A DNA stretch of 64,000 nt. It comes from Neoechinorhynchus agilis. Taxonomy: Eukaryota; Acanthocephala. Below are positions 23,132-34,974 of this stretch, piece by piece. Made by a program: the position numbers and the translations under genes. The stretch covers positions 6,014,001 through 6,078,000 of the forward strand of contig CM121343.1 in the NCBI GenBank assembly GCA_051530055.1, in the 5' to 3' direction. The notes under the pieces were generated by a model. The model had not been told where the DNA came from. It saw only the letters and a program-made list of their open reading frames with translations, and searched no databases. Each line of letters starts with the position of its first letter. Position 1 is the stretch's first letter.

Positions 23132-25492
23132 TTAGCAGCGGTATGAGTCCTTTACGATCTTGGGTAAATAATAACTGCACAAAGATTTAAAATTAGTATG
23201 ATAAAAATAAGAATGTATCCCGAGCGGGTTGTATTCCTCTCTCCTTAGTGCTGTCATTATTTCTCCTCTTTCTCTGGGTGGGAGTTGACCCAAGTTGTCT
23301 GCAGAAACTAAACGCCGGACTAGTTCAATTGGCACTCCATATTTGGCGCAAACCACTTCCAAAGTGCGGTCTCTACTTCTCGCGAATGCCCTTTGCGAAT
23401 GCTGCTTGATGAATGCTGCTGCCTTGTTCTTGTCCCGCTCAACTTGCTCCAAGTCCACTTGGGTGAAAACTAACTGTCTAACTAATCGCGGTATTCCTGC
23501 CTGATCGAATTGTTTCTGAACCTCATTGCAGTAATCCTTGTCAAGATCGTGGCGTATCAGCGCCGCATAGGCTCTTGCCTTCCTGTCTCTCTTCGTTGCC
23601 TTTTGTCCTACTCTGTCGGCCATTTCCCAGTAAGGATTCTCTATTCTCATCAGGTCATCTTGAGCCAGTTCGGGGGCTGCTTCTAATCTCAGTGCGAGTT
23701 GGCCACTTGGCTTCAATTTCGGTTCCTTCAGTGCAAGTCTTCCTCTCAACCCTAGCCATCCCAACAATGGCAGGTTGCTGTCATATTTAAGCTCCTGCCA
23801 GGGCAGCTTTCGCATTGATTCATTCTCTGGCATTTGCATGAACCAATTTATTGTTTCCACTGCTATCTGCCTTCCGAATTCTCCATCCATGCCTTCTCTT
23901 ACCATGTTCATGACTTGTGCTCCCACTGATGGAATCAATCCCACCAGATCTCTCACTGCATTCTTGTACCAATTGCCTGAGCTGTAAGTAGCCAATACAG
24001 GAGCGAGAGGGTAAGAAGGGATAGGCTCATTCTTGTCGCACATCAATTGCAGAAACTCCGCTCCACCCTCTGATATCAACAGTTTCTGTTTCTTGCCTTC
24101 GTATCCGGATAATTCCACCATTCTCACGTAAGCCAATGCGCTCAGCCAATCTCCTGTGAACACGACTTCATCATCTCCTGATTTGATTGTGTCCTCAAAA
24201 CTGATGTCTATTCCAGTTGTATTCTTGAGATTTTCCAATAGGGCGAATGTGGCAGGGGAGCCGTCTCGATAATGATCGAGAGCTGTGGAACCGCAAAGTG
24301 TCAAGTAAGCCATCTTTTCGTTCCGACGACGGAGTAGGGGGGCAACTTGATTGACGGTGTGCAGAAGGCGGGTGAAATCCATCCGTGCGGATGTGTCCAA
24401 ATCATCTGAAAGAATTAAACTAAACACTCTATCGAGACAAGGACCGCTCGAGATAGTGGTCGGAGGATCGATCGGATCGGGTGAGAGAGCGTGGAACATA
24501 TTAGGATCAAGGTCCGTGCCGGGCTTCAACAGAACCTCTTCTTCACGCCACAGCTCGTTATATTCAGCACCAATGGGACCAGATGTGGCATAAGACAAAC
24601 CCAAGGAGATACATACCGGTCCATGAGTTTCGGCCAAATGGGGCATGTCGCAAAGATAGTAATGTAGAGCTTTCTTTTCCTCGACGCTCTTCCCCTTGTA
24701 AAAGGGTACACTAACTTCTGCGACTCCTCTAGCCTTTTCACCGAGGAAGATATCATCTTGCTCAATAGTCAGACCTACGTCATGTAGGAATTCGGGTTCT
24801 TTCGCTGCAATGATGCCAAAAACTGTAGTTGGAATAGTCCGAAATAGAGAATAATTACCAGCCAAATCGGTAACTACTTTTGAAACGTGATCTGCCGACT
24901 GAACGGTCTCAACCGTCATCTGATACCCTACCGGCACATAGGGTCGCAAGATCGAATTGCCGTTGATAGAGTGCATAAGGCGGTTCCATTCCTCGGAGAG
25001 CCTCTCAGCATAGCCGTCGCCACCAGCCAGGATGGAGGAGATATAGGAGCTAGTAAAACTGCTCACTCCATTTCCAGCTAAGGTGGAGATAGCATCCGGT
25101 GAGAGCCATCCCGAAGAGTTAAACTGCCTGAAGTGCCTATTTTTTAGCGAGGCAAGCAAAGCTGTGCGCCTAGTGGCGCGCCATTCTAGATTTTCTGCTA
25201 ATTCGCCTTGTCCGTTTAGAACATCCAACTCCTTACAGAAGGCGGCACATAAGCGCTGGTTACGGGAGTTGAGCCCATGTGCCAAGGCATGCAACATGGG
25301 CTGATTGTTCCTGTGAGCGAAGCAGAGACCCATAAGTCTCTTCTTCGAAGTTCCGATCTTGTTAAGAAGGTAATGAGCACGAACCCGTACATCATTACGA
25401 AGTTTGTGATCGACATTGTCTGATTTTTCCGCGATGGTCGTAGCCCCAACGAACGCAGCTTCATATTTGAAGTTTCGTATAGCGGCCTCCAT
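23132..25492 (-). other. RdRp part of the virus fossil
   Basis: This part has about 786 residues. Polymerase motifs in order: a B-like DGSPATFALLENLKN, a C motif IKSGDDEVVF with the GDD triplet, and a D/E stretch KKQKLLISEGGAEFLQL followed by LATYSSGNW. This order and the EFL and SGNW words resemble toti-like dsRNA-virus RdRps. Motif A is less certain (MDFTRLLHTV). The C-terminal 200 residues are charged and unassigned. Confidence 0.75.
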
Positions 25493-25553
25493 ATCACGGG
25501 TGAAAGAACCGTTCTTGTCAGTGGGAACAAAAGAATTATAATTGCGATGTCTG

Positions 25554-27050
25554 TCATATCTCTCGCTTCTCTACCCGAACGTGTTCGGCCTCACCAAGAG
25601 TGGCCTTCGCTCTACTCATGTAGGCCAAAAACGCGGTACCGAGATCGACCGGGCTATTCGGCAAAGACTCCAGATCTAAATCGTTGTTATAAGCTGTCAT
25701 GATCGGAAGATCGTCAAGATGAGACAAAGCTTGAATTTCTTCTCCGGTCCTCTCTATCAAAGCCAAACTAGAATCAATCTTAAGCTGTGCCCCTCTCAAT
25801 TCTTCCAGAATCTTGAGAAGCACAGAATCGCGAGGGCGCTTAGCCAAAGATTCTCGAGTTGACTCAACTTGTTTTTGGTTTTGGGAGAGGAGCTCTCTAA
25901 ATTCGATTCTCTTCTGAGCCAAGACTTTCTCGACTGCAACGCGGAATTTGGCTCGGATCCGCGTTGGGTTAGTGCTACGTAGAAGATCGGCCGGGGAGGC
26001 CCCAAAGACACGGGTAATAGCGGAGAGCTGATCCTGCGACGTTAAAGTCTCTTCGGGCAAAACCGAACGACTAAAGCTTACGCTCTCTGAAGGTTGGACT
26101 GTGACCACATCACCCCCAGTCTTCCTTTCAGTCAAAGGGGATGGAAGTGGCGGGCCAATTACTGACTCGACAAAATCAGGAAAGATAGTGGCTAAAGCTG
26201 CTCTAGCCCTGGTAAGAAGTGCCCTTGTAATCATCGAAATGCGAGCTTGACGGGTGGTAAGTGCCTCGAATGTAGGATTAAAAATGCCCAATTCTGTAAC
26301 AAGCGCACCCCCAATCAATTCGCAATCTGGAACGAGTTTAAGCTTAAACAATTGTATAGCAACGAGAGCACGGATAAGGAGGAGAATCGACGTGTCACGT
26401 TTCAGTCTAACGGTATGATCGGATTTGGTTGTGTCGAAGATTTCCCGAACTGAGAGTTCGTCGTTCATGTCAAAATTGAGAAAGGTTTGATTAAACAAAT
26501 AATGGGCCCAAGCGTGGATGTTTCTAGGCGAAGAAGAAGACTGCCCAATTTTCTTTTCGCAGTCGAGACACGACTTCCGGAGACGAACATACTGAGCGTA
26601 ATAATCTTGAGCGCTGAGAACAGACTCAGAATTGACAGCTCTTTCATATTTGCTTACATCACCTGACTTCAGAACACAGGGGCGAGCAATGTCCTTATAA
26701 AAGGCCAGAAATGCGTCCAAAAAGACCTTCTGCTCGTCGTAGGGCGTGTCTAAAGGCACGGCCGCTAACTCGAAACCCCCTTGTCTGAAAGCAGGACCCC
26801 GGAGGGAAGAATCGGCCTGGTAGAGATCGTCCGGACGGCGGGAGAATACGGCGAGAGCAAACTCAACCATACACTTCTGAGAGCCAGTAACTAGACGATA
26901 AATACTCAAGTTTTTCCAATCAAATGAATCGCCGGTAGATGGTGGCACGACGGCCTCAGACGAAGAAGACCCGGCAACGGAGGTCCGCGACAATGGAACA
27001 GTTGCCTCATCGTAGAGATCGGAGAAGGCGCGACAGGAAGTATTTGGCAA
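25554..27050 (-). other. Capsid-candidate part of the virus fossil
   Basis: About 498 residues, directly upstream of the RdRp-like part and in another frame, as expected for a toti-like capsid gene. I recognise no motif; the C-terminal third is helical and charged (KRIEFRELLSQNQKQVEST). The assignment is by position only. Confidence 0.45.
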
Positions 27051-27278
27051 GGTCCTACGCTTTCACACGAAGTCCGAACGGGAATGGAAAATTGCGGCTC
27101 ACGCACGATGGTGGTCTCCATCGTATACGTCGCCTCCGTTCTATTTGTGAAATGCTTGCCCTCAAGCGACTCCCTGCCCAGTTAGGGTGCCCTCTTGCGC
27201 GCTCATCCCCAAAAAAGAACAAATCTGGCGAGAGCACTTTCTTTATTGCTCTTGCGCAGTACGCTGACCTCATCTCCA

Positions 27279-28063
27279 TCAACCTGCGCGTTTCTTCGAA
27301 AGCTTCTTTGAGGGTGCGATGTGGAGTGTAGATACATCCAATGCCGCATCCGCACTCGGGGCACCTTCCTCGCTCTTTCCTCTCTGGGGGCTTCTCCTGC
27401 TCGGGGATCTCGCAACCGATGCTTGAGCCCTCGATTCCCTTGATCGCTCTCTCGTCATCGGCGGTGAGGGCTGGGCAGCCGAAGAAACCCCAGACTGAAA
27501 ACCCTGGGGCTGGCCCTCTTTGGTGAGAAATCCTGCCTCTTCAAGCGAGTTGCGCTCTGACGCCGTCAAACTTTTTATAGCTTGTCTCTTTACTGATTGG
27601 TCCATGCCCTCAAATTCTTGTGACATCTTTCTCAGCGCTGTGAGTGGCATCTCTTTTATACGTTCCTCCATTTTCTTCGCTTCTTCTGCACTCTCCTGTG
27701 ATGCAATCATGATCTTTTTAATTAGCCCTGCCTCCATTTTGTCAACCAATTCTCTTTGCTTTGCGGTTATCCTGGCTGATGATGCGTCTACTCGCTCCCT
27801 GACAGATAGTTAAGTATTGCATGGGACGAACCATGTCGTTCAATGACCGTTAACTCCTGTGATGTCGTTTCTAACTTGGAGCTGATACTTTCGGTATTGA
27901 CCTTGGAAATCTCTGCCGCTTTGATGTTTTGAGCTGTTCGTGTTAATACTCTACGTCGGAAGGAACTTCTGGCTCTACCTCGCGATGGCCCTGTATATTC
28001 AGGCGGTCCAAAGGAATTTTGGTAGTCAGAACTGTTCAATTCGGCACCCTTTGATATCATCAA
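27279..28063 (-). other. N-terminal part of the virus fossil, coiled-coil and basic
   Basis: The 156-residue stretch 27749-27279 begins with a heptad-like Lys/Glu-rich coiled coil (EEAKKMEERIKEM) and ends in a Ser/Arg/Pro-rich tail; 28063-27788 is a short basic piece. Its role is unknown. Confidence 0.4.
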
Positions 28064-29879
28064 CTTTTACATCGTTCAATCACGTTGGTATGTTCATTTC
28101 TTTTGTCTCCTTCGAAGATAGGCGTCTTTAAATCCTGTTTTTTTGGTTATATCTTTAGCGTCATTATTTAGTTTTTTGTGACTGCAACGAATCAATGACC
28201 AAAGCTTGTTCTAATTTTCCACTAAATGTGAAAAGGGGCAATCAATTCTCGACGTAACCCCCAACCTGAATTCGCTCTATGTCTACGTATCCTTGAGCGA
28301 TGAAGGTGTTGGTAACTGAATTCACAAAGTAGATTTAAAGCTTTGTAGTTAAACTCATTGAATTTTTTGCGGAGCTCAACGCTCGTCTACACGCTTTAAG
28401 TTTATATACGATAAACCCCAGTAATCTTCGAGCTTCGTCGCCAAGGTTTGCACGTCCTAATCGCGGCAACACTTCATCCAGGGTGGTTTTTTCCACTGAG
28501 TGCCATCTTGTTATCTGGTGACGTTTAATACAACATCGTCAAATTCTTTAACCGACTCTCAATCACTGTTCTGCACTCAAAAGTAGTTTCTTTTATTTCA
28601 GTTTTGCTGCAAAGAGTCAATCATGATCTTAGAGTTTTGCAAAATTTCTACTCCCTTGTCGATCTGTTTCATTTATTTTGCCATGGTGGTATTTTATCCC
28701 TATGATATCTACTGTTATGGCTGTTGTCTTTTACACCAGTCTTTCCGAAAAAGCATGGAAGACCAATAAGGATTGCTCAGAAGCACTTGTTAATTGCCGT
28801 CTTTACTTTTATATAGAGCTTTAATTGTCGACGTTTTAGGGATTTTGTAAATGTTCCTTTCGATCTTTTTGAGAGTCCCAATGTGTTGACCTTGAATTTG
28901 TCGAGTTGTATTCATCGGCTAACACTGGAATGAGTGCTGTGTACTTCTTTTCATTACTTTCTGTTGGTATCCTCAAAATGATTAAGCCGAGTTTGAGCAG
29001 GTTATTTGTTTTTAATATCATGGTATCGACCATTCAAATGAATTAGTTTGTTTCCTCAGCACCCTAGGAAGATCGCTATAAAACGAATATATTTCGACTG
29101 ATTGAATCAGAGTCCGTTTATCAATTCAATCTAAAAACAATTGCAGTGAAATTTGTCACAAACACATACCAAATGATTGTTTTCGTTTTGACTCGCGTTA
29201 ACCCGGGATTGTCAACCCCGTAGGCTGCCTCCCTGGATGCATTCAAACCAACTAAAGGTATTCGGAGGGAAACTTTTCCTTTGCTCCCTGTTCCATCATG
29301 TTAGCCATTTCAGTATGCATATCGACTCTTTTATCAGTCGATTGAATTTTCTATTTTCGGTACAGAGGACGAAAAAGAAGATTTATTCAGACAAAGGGGA
29401 CACGGTGGATTAGGGAAGAGCAGGTTCGTGCACTTAACAGTGTTAAGAGCTTATATGTTCAGCTATTTTTTCATCTTGATAGCGGCCTGTAGAGGATCAC
29501 GATCCAGCATCAAGGGTAGCTTTTGTTGAGCTTTTAGAAATACCTCGCGGAAATTCAGACGTTGATTAAAATATGAGGCCGGAAATAGCCCAGGAATTCT
29601 AGACGCTCTTGACTAGTTTGGCATCTAAGCGGAGCTTTAGAGCACATTGAGCGTGCACTTTGGCGACTTTCAACAATTTTTCATTTTGTTTAGGCCATCC
29701 TTGATTGCAAGGTTCGCCGTAAAGGTGTAATCCAAAAGATTCAACTTTTTGTGAACTAGTGGATCAGGAAGTGCCAGGATCTGGGCAAAAAACTGACGGA
29801 TCCTGCGCTTGTCCACCGCGGACTTCAATTTAAAAATGAATTTCGTTTTTTGTTGATTTAGTGCCGGCCCCATTTGTGA
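28064..29879. other. Non-coding stretch with repeat fragments
   Basis: AT-rich again. About 29065-29165 matches half of the foldback at 55891-56095 (CGACTGATTGAATC, TATCAATTCAA). A 67-residue minus ORF at 29873-29670 starts just after the PLE terminal repeat and could be the start of another PLE copy; support is weak. Confidence 0.35.
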
Positions 29880-29931
29880 AAGTATTCACTGTAGATAGAT
29901 TTTCCCAAAACGTTTCCGAGTACGATGTTTT

Positions 29932-29971
29932 TAATTTTGTCCGAATTTTCGCCGCTTTACGGCTTCTTCGG
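29932..29971 (-). ncRNA. Hammerhead-like core in the PLE terminal repeat
   Basis: Minus strand: CCGAAGA (29971-29965, one change from CUGANGA), stem II GCCG/CGGC over TAAAG, GAAA (29950-29947), and a stem III made of AATT/AATT ending in UA. PLE terminal repeats are known to carry hammerhead ribozymes, so the location is expected; the C at the U position may weaken activity. Confidence 0.45.
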
Positions 29972-30304
29972 GGACTCCCTCATTCTGAAAAGGTCAGAAA
30001 AGAGATAAACTGTCGGACAATTCATCCTTCCGATTGAGTAACCCATCCGTAGGTGCAACCGACCCTGCTACTCCTCCACGACTAATACGCAGAGCCTCGG
30101 CAATGGAAAGGTCTACAGGATCAGGTGCCCTGTAGAGAACCCCCACCCCCAAGGCTGGGCTAACATTATTGTGGTGGCTAGCAAAATGGGTGGCCAACGG
30201 TGCTGACGCGTACGACGGTGCGTGCGGGTTACATGCATTACGGAAATGTTCAGTTACCCGCTGGTGTAGCCTCCGCTCCGTCTTTCCAATGTAGCAGCAG
30301 GATT

Positions 30305-30993
30305 TCCCCTGGTCCTTGCAATTACCGCATGTGATCCAATATACCACGTTGTTCATCATAAAGGCTGCCTTCGGTCTTCGTCTTCCATCTTCGTTGTCCA
30401 ATAGACATTGAATGCACATTCCCCTGGTCCTTGCAATTACCGCATGTGATCCAATATACCACGTTGTTCATCATAAAGGCTGCCTTCGGTCTTCGTCTTC
30501 CATCTTCGTTGTCCAATAGACATTGAATGCACATTCCCCTGGTCCTTGCAATTACCGCATGTGATCCAATATACCACGTTGTTCATCATAAAGGCTGCCT
30601 TCGGTCTTCGTCTTCCATCTTCGTTGTCCAATAGACATTGAATGCACATTCCCCTGGTCCTTGCAATTACCGCATGTGATCCAATATACCACGTTGTTCA
30701 TCATAAAGGCTGCCTTCGGTCTTCGTCTTCCATCTTCGTTGTCCAATAGACATTGAATGCACATTCCCCTGGTCCTTGCAATTACCGCATGTGATCCAAT
30801 ATACCACGTTGTTCATCATAAAGGCTGCCTTCGGTCTTCGTCTTCCATCTTCGTTGTCCAATAGACATTGAATGCACATTCCCCTGGTCCTTGCAATTAC
30901 CGCATGTGATCCAATATACCACGTTGTTCATCATAAAGGCTGCCTTCGGTCTTCGTCTTCCATCTTCGTTGTCCAATAGACATTGAATGCACA
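30305..30993 (-). repeat. Six-copy 115-bp tandem repeat inside the PLE
   Basis: Six near-identical units start at 30305, 30420, 30535, 30650, 30765 and 30880. Each covers the zinc-knuckle-like part of the GIY-YIG domain (MCIQCLLDNEDGRRRP ... WITCGNCKDQG). The near identity of units implies recent expansion or an assembly effect. Confidence 0.92.
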
Positions 30994-31624
30994 TAATGAT
31001 CCTCGTGGTGATTAATCCTCATTAGCAGTTTTCCTAAGGAAGGACCGGTCATATGCACAACCCGTGCTCTGACGTGGCATTCCCGAAGTATTCGCTTCAC
31101 GTTCCATGTGAAATCTTCGGATATATACGGGATTCTCAACGGTGGTAAATCGATAAAACGATTGTTCCGATTTCGTCGGTTGTTTGCCCTGTCAATCATC
31201 CGGTCTACTTCTTGTGTAGAATATCCGTTGCTTGCGAAAATACCTCGGATTCGTTCCTCTGCATCTAATCTGCTCTGTCTAGTTGTCGAGCATAATCTAG
31301 CATTTCTCAACATGCCTCCTAGAATCGCCTGCTTAATCGCCCATGGGTGATGTGAGACCCGATGTAGGAGAATGTCCTTTTTACATAACTTCCTATACCA
31401 AGCTCTTTGAGTTGGTTCGTCTACTCTGAAGATCATGTTGAGGAACGGTAGGTAGTCACGTGGTTGTTCTCTAGTAACCTCAATGTTTCCCTTAGGATCC
31501 ATTCAGTTGAGATTCCGGTTAACCTCACTATCCTTCCGGTAAGAAAACAACACATCATCCACGTATCGGAGGTAAATTTGACTCGACGATAACTGTGGAA
31601 AGATGCGCTGCCGTTCCAGACCAT

Positions 31625-33396
31625 TCAGATATAAACAGCTTTAATGGTTAAAAAACCAAGAGAGTATTGGCTTTGATATTGATGGTTTGCTATGTCGCTT
31701 CCCCTGGCTGCTGCATTGGCCGTGTAGATTGCTGTTTGCCGGTTTAGGCTAAATTTTGCTAAGCGGTTGAGAAGGGTTGTCGAGAAAGATCCTCGTGATC
31801 CGATAGGAATTCCAACTGTAGACACGTTATTAATATTTGTTTTGTAGAGTTGTGCCACAATTGGTCGTAGGACATCGTATTTGCTTTCTTTGGCTTTTGC
31901 CATATCGGCTGCTATATCGTTGACTTCGTAGTAAACGGCGATATCCACGATGTAAACTCTATCGGACTTCGTTTCGCTTATTATGAGATCGGGTTTTAAG
32001 AGGTTACCGTTTGGGTCATGAAGTCTGGCGCTTTCTTCGATAATGTAGTTATTAACGCCTACTGAGTTTGTGTTGCGGCTGAGTGCTTTTACAAAGCTTT
32101 TTTGAACTTCATCATCGAGCCAGTCGAATAAGGGCACTTGTTTAAGACATGCAGGTACGTCTCGGCTATATGATTGCAATGCCGGCAGTTCTTTGTCCGC
32201 TGCTTATCCATCCTCGATAATACTGATCCGACTTCAAGGAGCTCACTCCTGAGCTTTATGAGTTCAAGGTAATTTTTATGGGTAGTTTGACGATAGCGAT
32301 ACAAAATCAGTTTCTGGTCCATGAACCCATTCACGAAGGATTGGTAGCCGCTGGATTGTGTAGGAGTTGAGTCCCAAGACTTGATTAGGAATTGAGTTTT
32401 TTAAGGCATCAACGGTCATTTGATTTATAACAACTTCCTTCATGACTGCAGTGATTAATTTGCTATCATTTGCCGCGAATATTGGTTCGTCCGGGAACGT
32501 TATTTCGAGGCTTAGGTAGGCTGCAATTCGTTGCTGAGACAGACTTCGTATTTCATGGACCTAAAGCCCAAGGCGCCCATTCTCAGGGGCAAGTAGAATA
32601 AACCTGTGCTAATATAAGGAGGGAAATATAATATTTTTTTGGCTTTTTCCGCCAGTATTCACCTATTTCGGTTAGAAATGTATGGCATGTAGTTAGTGAT
32701 GATGCTAACTCCGGTAAAAAAGAGGGTAATCAATAGCCATTCAATAAATGCGCTGCCTGGGTGGGTGATAATCCTGCACTTTTTGGTTGATAGGAATGCA
32801 TCATCTATTTTGTTCAAGAATTCGATGTTTCGGCGGCCTACAAATGGGTTTCCTCCTATGTAATTGGGTCGCCATCTAATATTGGACTTAATGGACAGCC
32901 GGAAATGTTGGCAATCGGCTTTGTATCGACTATCATTCTTCCTTGCTTAAACCGAATCGAGTATGTGGAACATTTCAGTGGGTTAAAAAGGATAGACCTA
33001 ATTCGGCTATTGAAGCCTGTGCAATGTCCAGCTTTGACTGTACGCCTTCGGTTGAACCACTAACCGAAAGGGTGTCGTCCGCGTAGACCAAGTGTCCTAT
33101 CGAGGTTTCGCTTAATTTTAGGTCACTATTGAGCAGACGTAATTTACGGAGCGAGCGACAATGTCGTATGATTTCGTTTAGGACTATATTATTCGCGAGG
33201 CAAGCTGATCCATTAGGCAACGTCTGCCCACCGTCCAAATCGTAGCATTGACGGATTCGACCTAAAAGTACCCGATGAAATAAACGCATTAAGAAAGACG
33301 GGATCGTTATTGGGGGCCAGCATGATATGTTGCGCAATTCTTCGTTTGAGTTAGCAGCTTTAGGTATTAGAATTGTTTTGTCTTCTTTCCATTGAC
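31625..33396 (-). mobile_element. 5'-truncated LINE with restriction-like endonuclease (R2/NeSL type)
   Basis: Minus strand, in order: QWKEDKTILIPKAANSNEEL and SFLMRLFHRVLLGRI (RT domains), HLVYADDTLSVSGSTEG (RT motif C, YADD), a C-terminal zinc knuckle CRHCNHIAETYLHVLNKC (CCHC spacing C-x2-C-x7-H-x4-C), and an endonuclease with LLKPDLIISETKSDRVYIVD (PD ... D core). RT followed by CCHC and a PD-(D/E)XK nuclease is the arrangement of the early-branching site-specific LINEs. The N-terminal half is missing and the middle is interrupted. It lies between two pieces of a PLE in the same orientation, so it probably inserted into that element. Confidence 0.82.
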
Positions 33397-33530
33397 TTGG
33401 GGACGCTCACTCTGAAAAGGTCAGAAAAGGGATAAACTGTCGGACAAAGAAACCGTGAAGCGGCGAAAATTCGGACAAAATTAAAAAATAAAAACATCAT
33501 ACTCGGGAACGTTTTGGGAAAATCTATCTA
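33397..33530 (-). mobile_element. Second terminal repeat of the Penelope-like element
   Basis: About 33401-33445 repeats 29975-30016 directly (CTCACTCTGAAAAGGTCAGA), while 33448-33530 repeats 29892-29970 in inverted orientation (GCGGCGAAAATTCGGAC; CGTTTTGGGAAAATCTATCT). Mixed direct and inverted terminal repeats are a known PLE habit. The CTGAAGA-like box of the hammerhead is lost in this copy. Confidence 0.7.
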
Positions 33531-34974
33531 TAACAAGGCGAGTACGCAACAAAGATGCCTTCCATCAATTAGTATTCGCTGTAATTAATCGAAGAGCGAC
33601 GATAAAGTGAAAGTAGCCGAGAGGTAGTTGGAGAGCCTTACACTCATTGCTATGAAGAACAAAGTGGCACTCATAGACCCTGAAGTCGCGTACAACACTA
33701 GCCAACTTGACATTCCAAGCACAACGTTCAATGCGATATCCAGTTCCACTTTATCTTTTCTTTGACCCTACCAGACACGCCACGCTGCTGGGTTGCCCGA
33801 TGTATGAAAGACGAATTAGGAGACGAGGATACTTAGTTGAAGCGTAAACGAGACCGACCCATTTTTTTATCTTCGCTTCGTTTAATCAAATATGATCGAA
33901 CTGATCACGAAACCTTAGTAACTCCAATGCTCCTTCGAGGACAACCCTGTATCTCTGACAAAATCTATGGTTTCGTATGCAAAATGATACTGGTGCTCAC
34001 TGATGAGTCCCGCTTTCCCGGAAAGTATCCGAGAATCCGGAGGGATGCATACAAACTTATAACCGTACGGTCTTGGGGCATTCAGCGCATAGCAGCGGTT
34101 CCCCGACCAATGAATCGCTGGACTGTGTGTCCATTCGACCGTGTATGGAAAAAATATCTATCAAAAGACTACCGGCTGAGCCACATATAAAAAAATTCTA
34201 AAAAAAGTAGTATTTCAAATAAATACCTCGTAATAAAAGTTTTTGATTCTATCAAGTATTAAATCTAGGTAATTTAAAATGTAACATGACCTTATATAAA
34301 AAATACCTTGTCTAAACTTAGACAAAAGGGCAAAACCGGCTCATGTTCATGTCTAAGAGATAATTACCTTTATTTTGTCTTAAGATTTTGCATGACACGC
34401 TTTAAACTGAATATTCAGAATCTGGATTCCGAGAAACATCTTCAGACTTTACATTAATGAAGTATGAAAGGTGATATCGAAATCGTGATTTATCATTTTT
34501 TGCTTTCTGACGCTGTAGAAGAACAAGTTTCATTTCTAAATATTTGCGTCAAATTTTTTTATGCGTTTTGACTCGCTTGATTGCTTCAAATCTCGCGATC
34601 CTGCCCTGTATAAGAAAAGTTTGGGTACCGCTGTTTTACACAAAATATTATTTTCTTTTGGTAGTTACACCATCGCTCGGGAACCCTCGCAGGAAGAGCA
34701 CCACTGCCTTTTTATTAGCCACTTTAAACCGATATATTGACTTTATTACCTTTCATCGGTTCAACTGTTCCATTATCAAACGATTATCCGCTTGATCAAA
34801 TCAATTTGATGTCCACAATTCATCGTATGATTTGATAAAGCTGATGAAGTATCATAACGTCTACACGAATATCTTTGTTGTGAGATCCTTTTTTGAATCC
34901 CTGTTTGCTTTGTCCCACATATTTCTCTTCATGCTGTTCTTTTTTTTCAGGAGATGATTTTTTTCGAACAAAAC
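33531..34974. other. Non-coding stretch with an unclassified repeat
   Basis: No supported host gene. About 33985-34165 (plus) matches 42640-42465 (minus): TGATGAGTC, AAAGTAT, GGAGGGATGC and GGACTGTGTG are shared in the same order. The family is unknown; the ORF in it (SRFPGKYPRIRRDAYKL) also has a counterpart at 42.6 kb, so it may be coding debris of a transposon. Confidence 0.45.

Larger units (their letters stand above)
23132..28063 (-). other. Endogenous dsRNA-virus fossil (toti-like, Ghabrivirales)
   Basis: A block of about 4.9 kb, clearly GC-richer than its flanks, with four long open stretches on the minus strand in viral order: a small basic and coiled-coil N-terminal part (28063-27279), a capsid-candidate stretch (27050-25554) and an RdRp-like stretch (25492-23132). 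It is broken, with about three interruptions, but long frames survive, so insertion looks young or the frames have been kept. Toti-like viruses commonly join capsid and polymerase by ribosomal frameshifting. It is flanked by PLE and LINE debris, which fits retroelement-assisted integration. The family is an inference from polymerase motifs. Confidence 0.72.
29880..31624 (-). mobile_element. Penelope-like element (RT end, linker, GIY-YIG, terminal repeat)
   Basis: On the minus strand, from 31624: QIYLRYVDDVLFSY (RT motif C, YVDD), YRKLCKKDILLHRVSHHPWA and GGMLRNARLC (the PLE post-RT pattern with SHHP), a thumb with NGYSTQEVDRMID, then a GIY-YIG nuclease: VVYWITCGNCKDQGKSCCYI with GKTERRLHQRVTEH. 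The Cys pairs before the GIY-YIG core are typical of PLEs. The 5' part of the RT is cut off at 31624 by a LINE. The terminal repeat at 29880-30016 recurs at 33397-33530. The element is broken and has an internal 115-bp tandem expansion. Confidence 0.85.

Noticed and set aside
24351-24593. Plus-strand ORFs between 23.2 and 27.5 kb
   Set aside because: They are shadows of the long minus-strand frames in a GC-richer block.
30322-30994. Five identical 70-residue ORFs
   Set aside because: They are tandem-repeat copies of part of one PLE nuclease, not separate genes.
33985-34050. CTGATGAGTCC as a hammerhead core
   Set aside because: No paired stem II precedes the GAAA-like word, and the copy at 42.6 kb shows no compensatory pairing.
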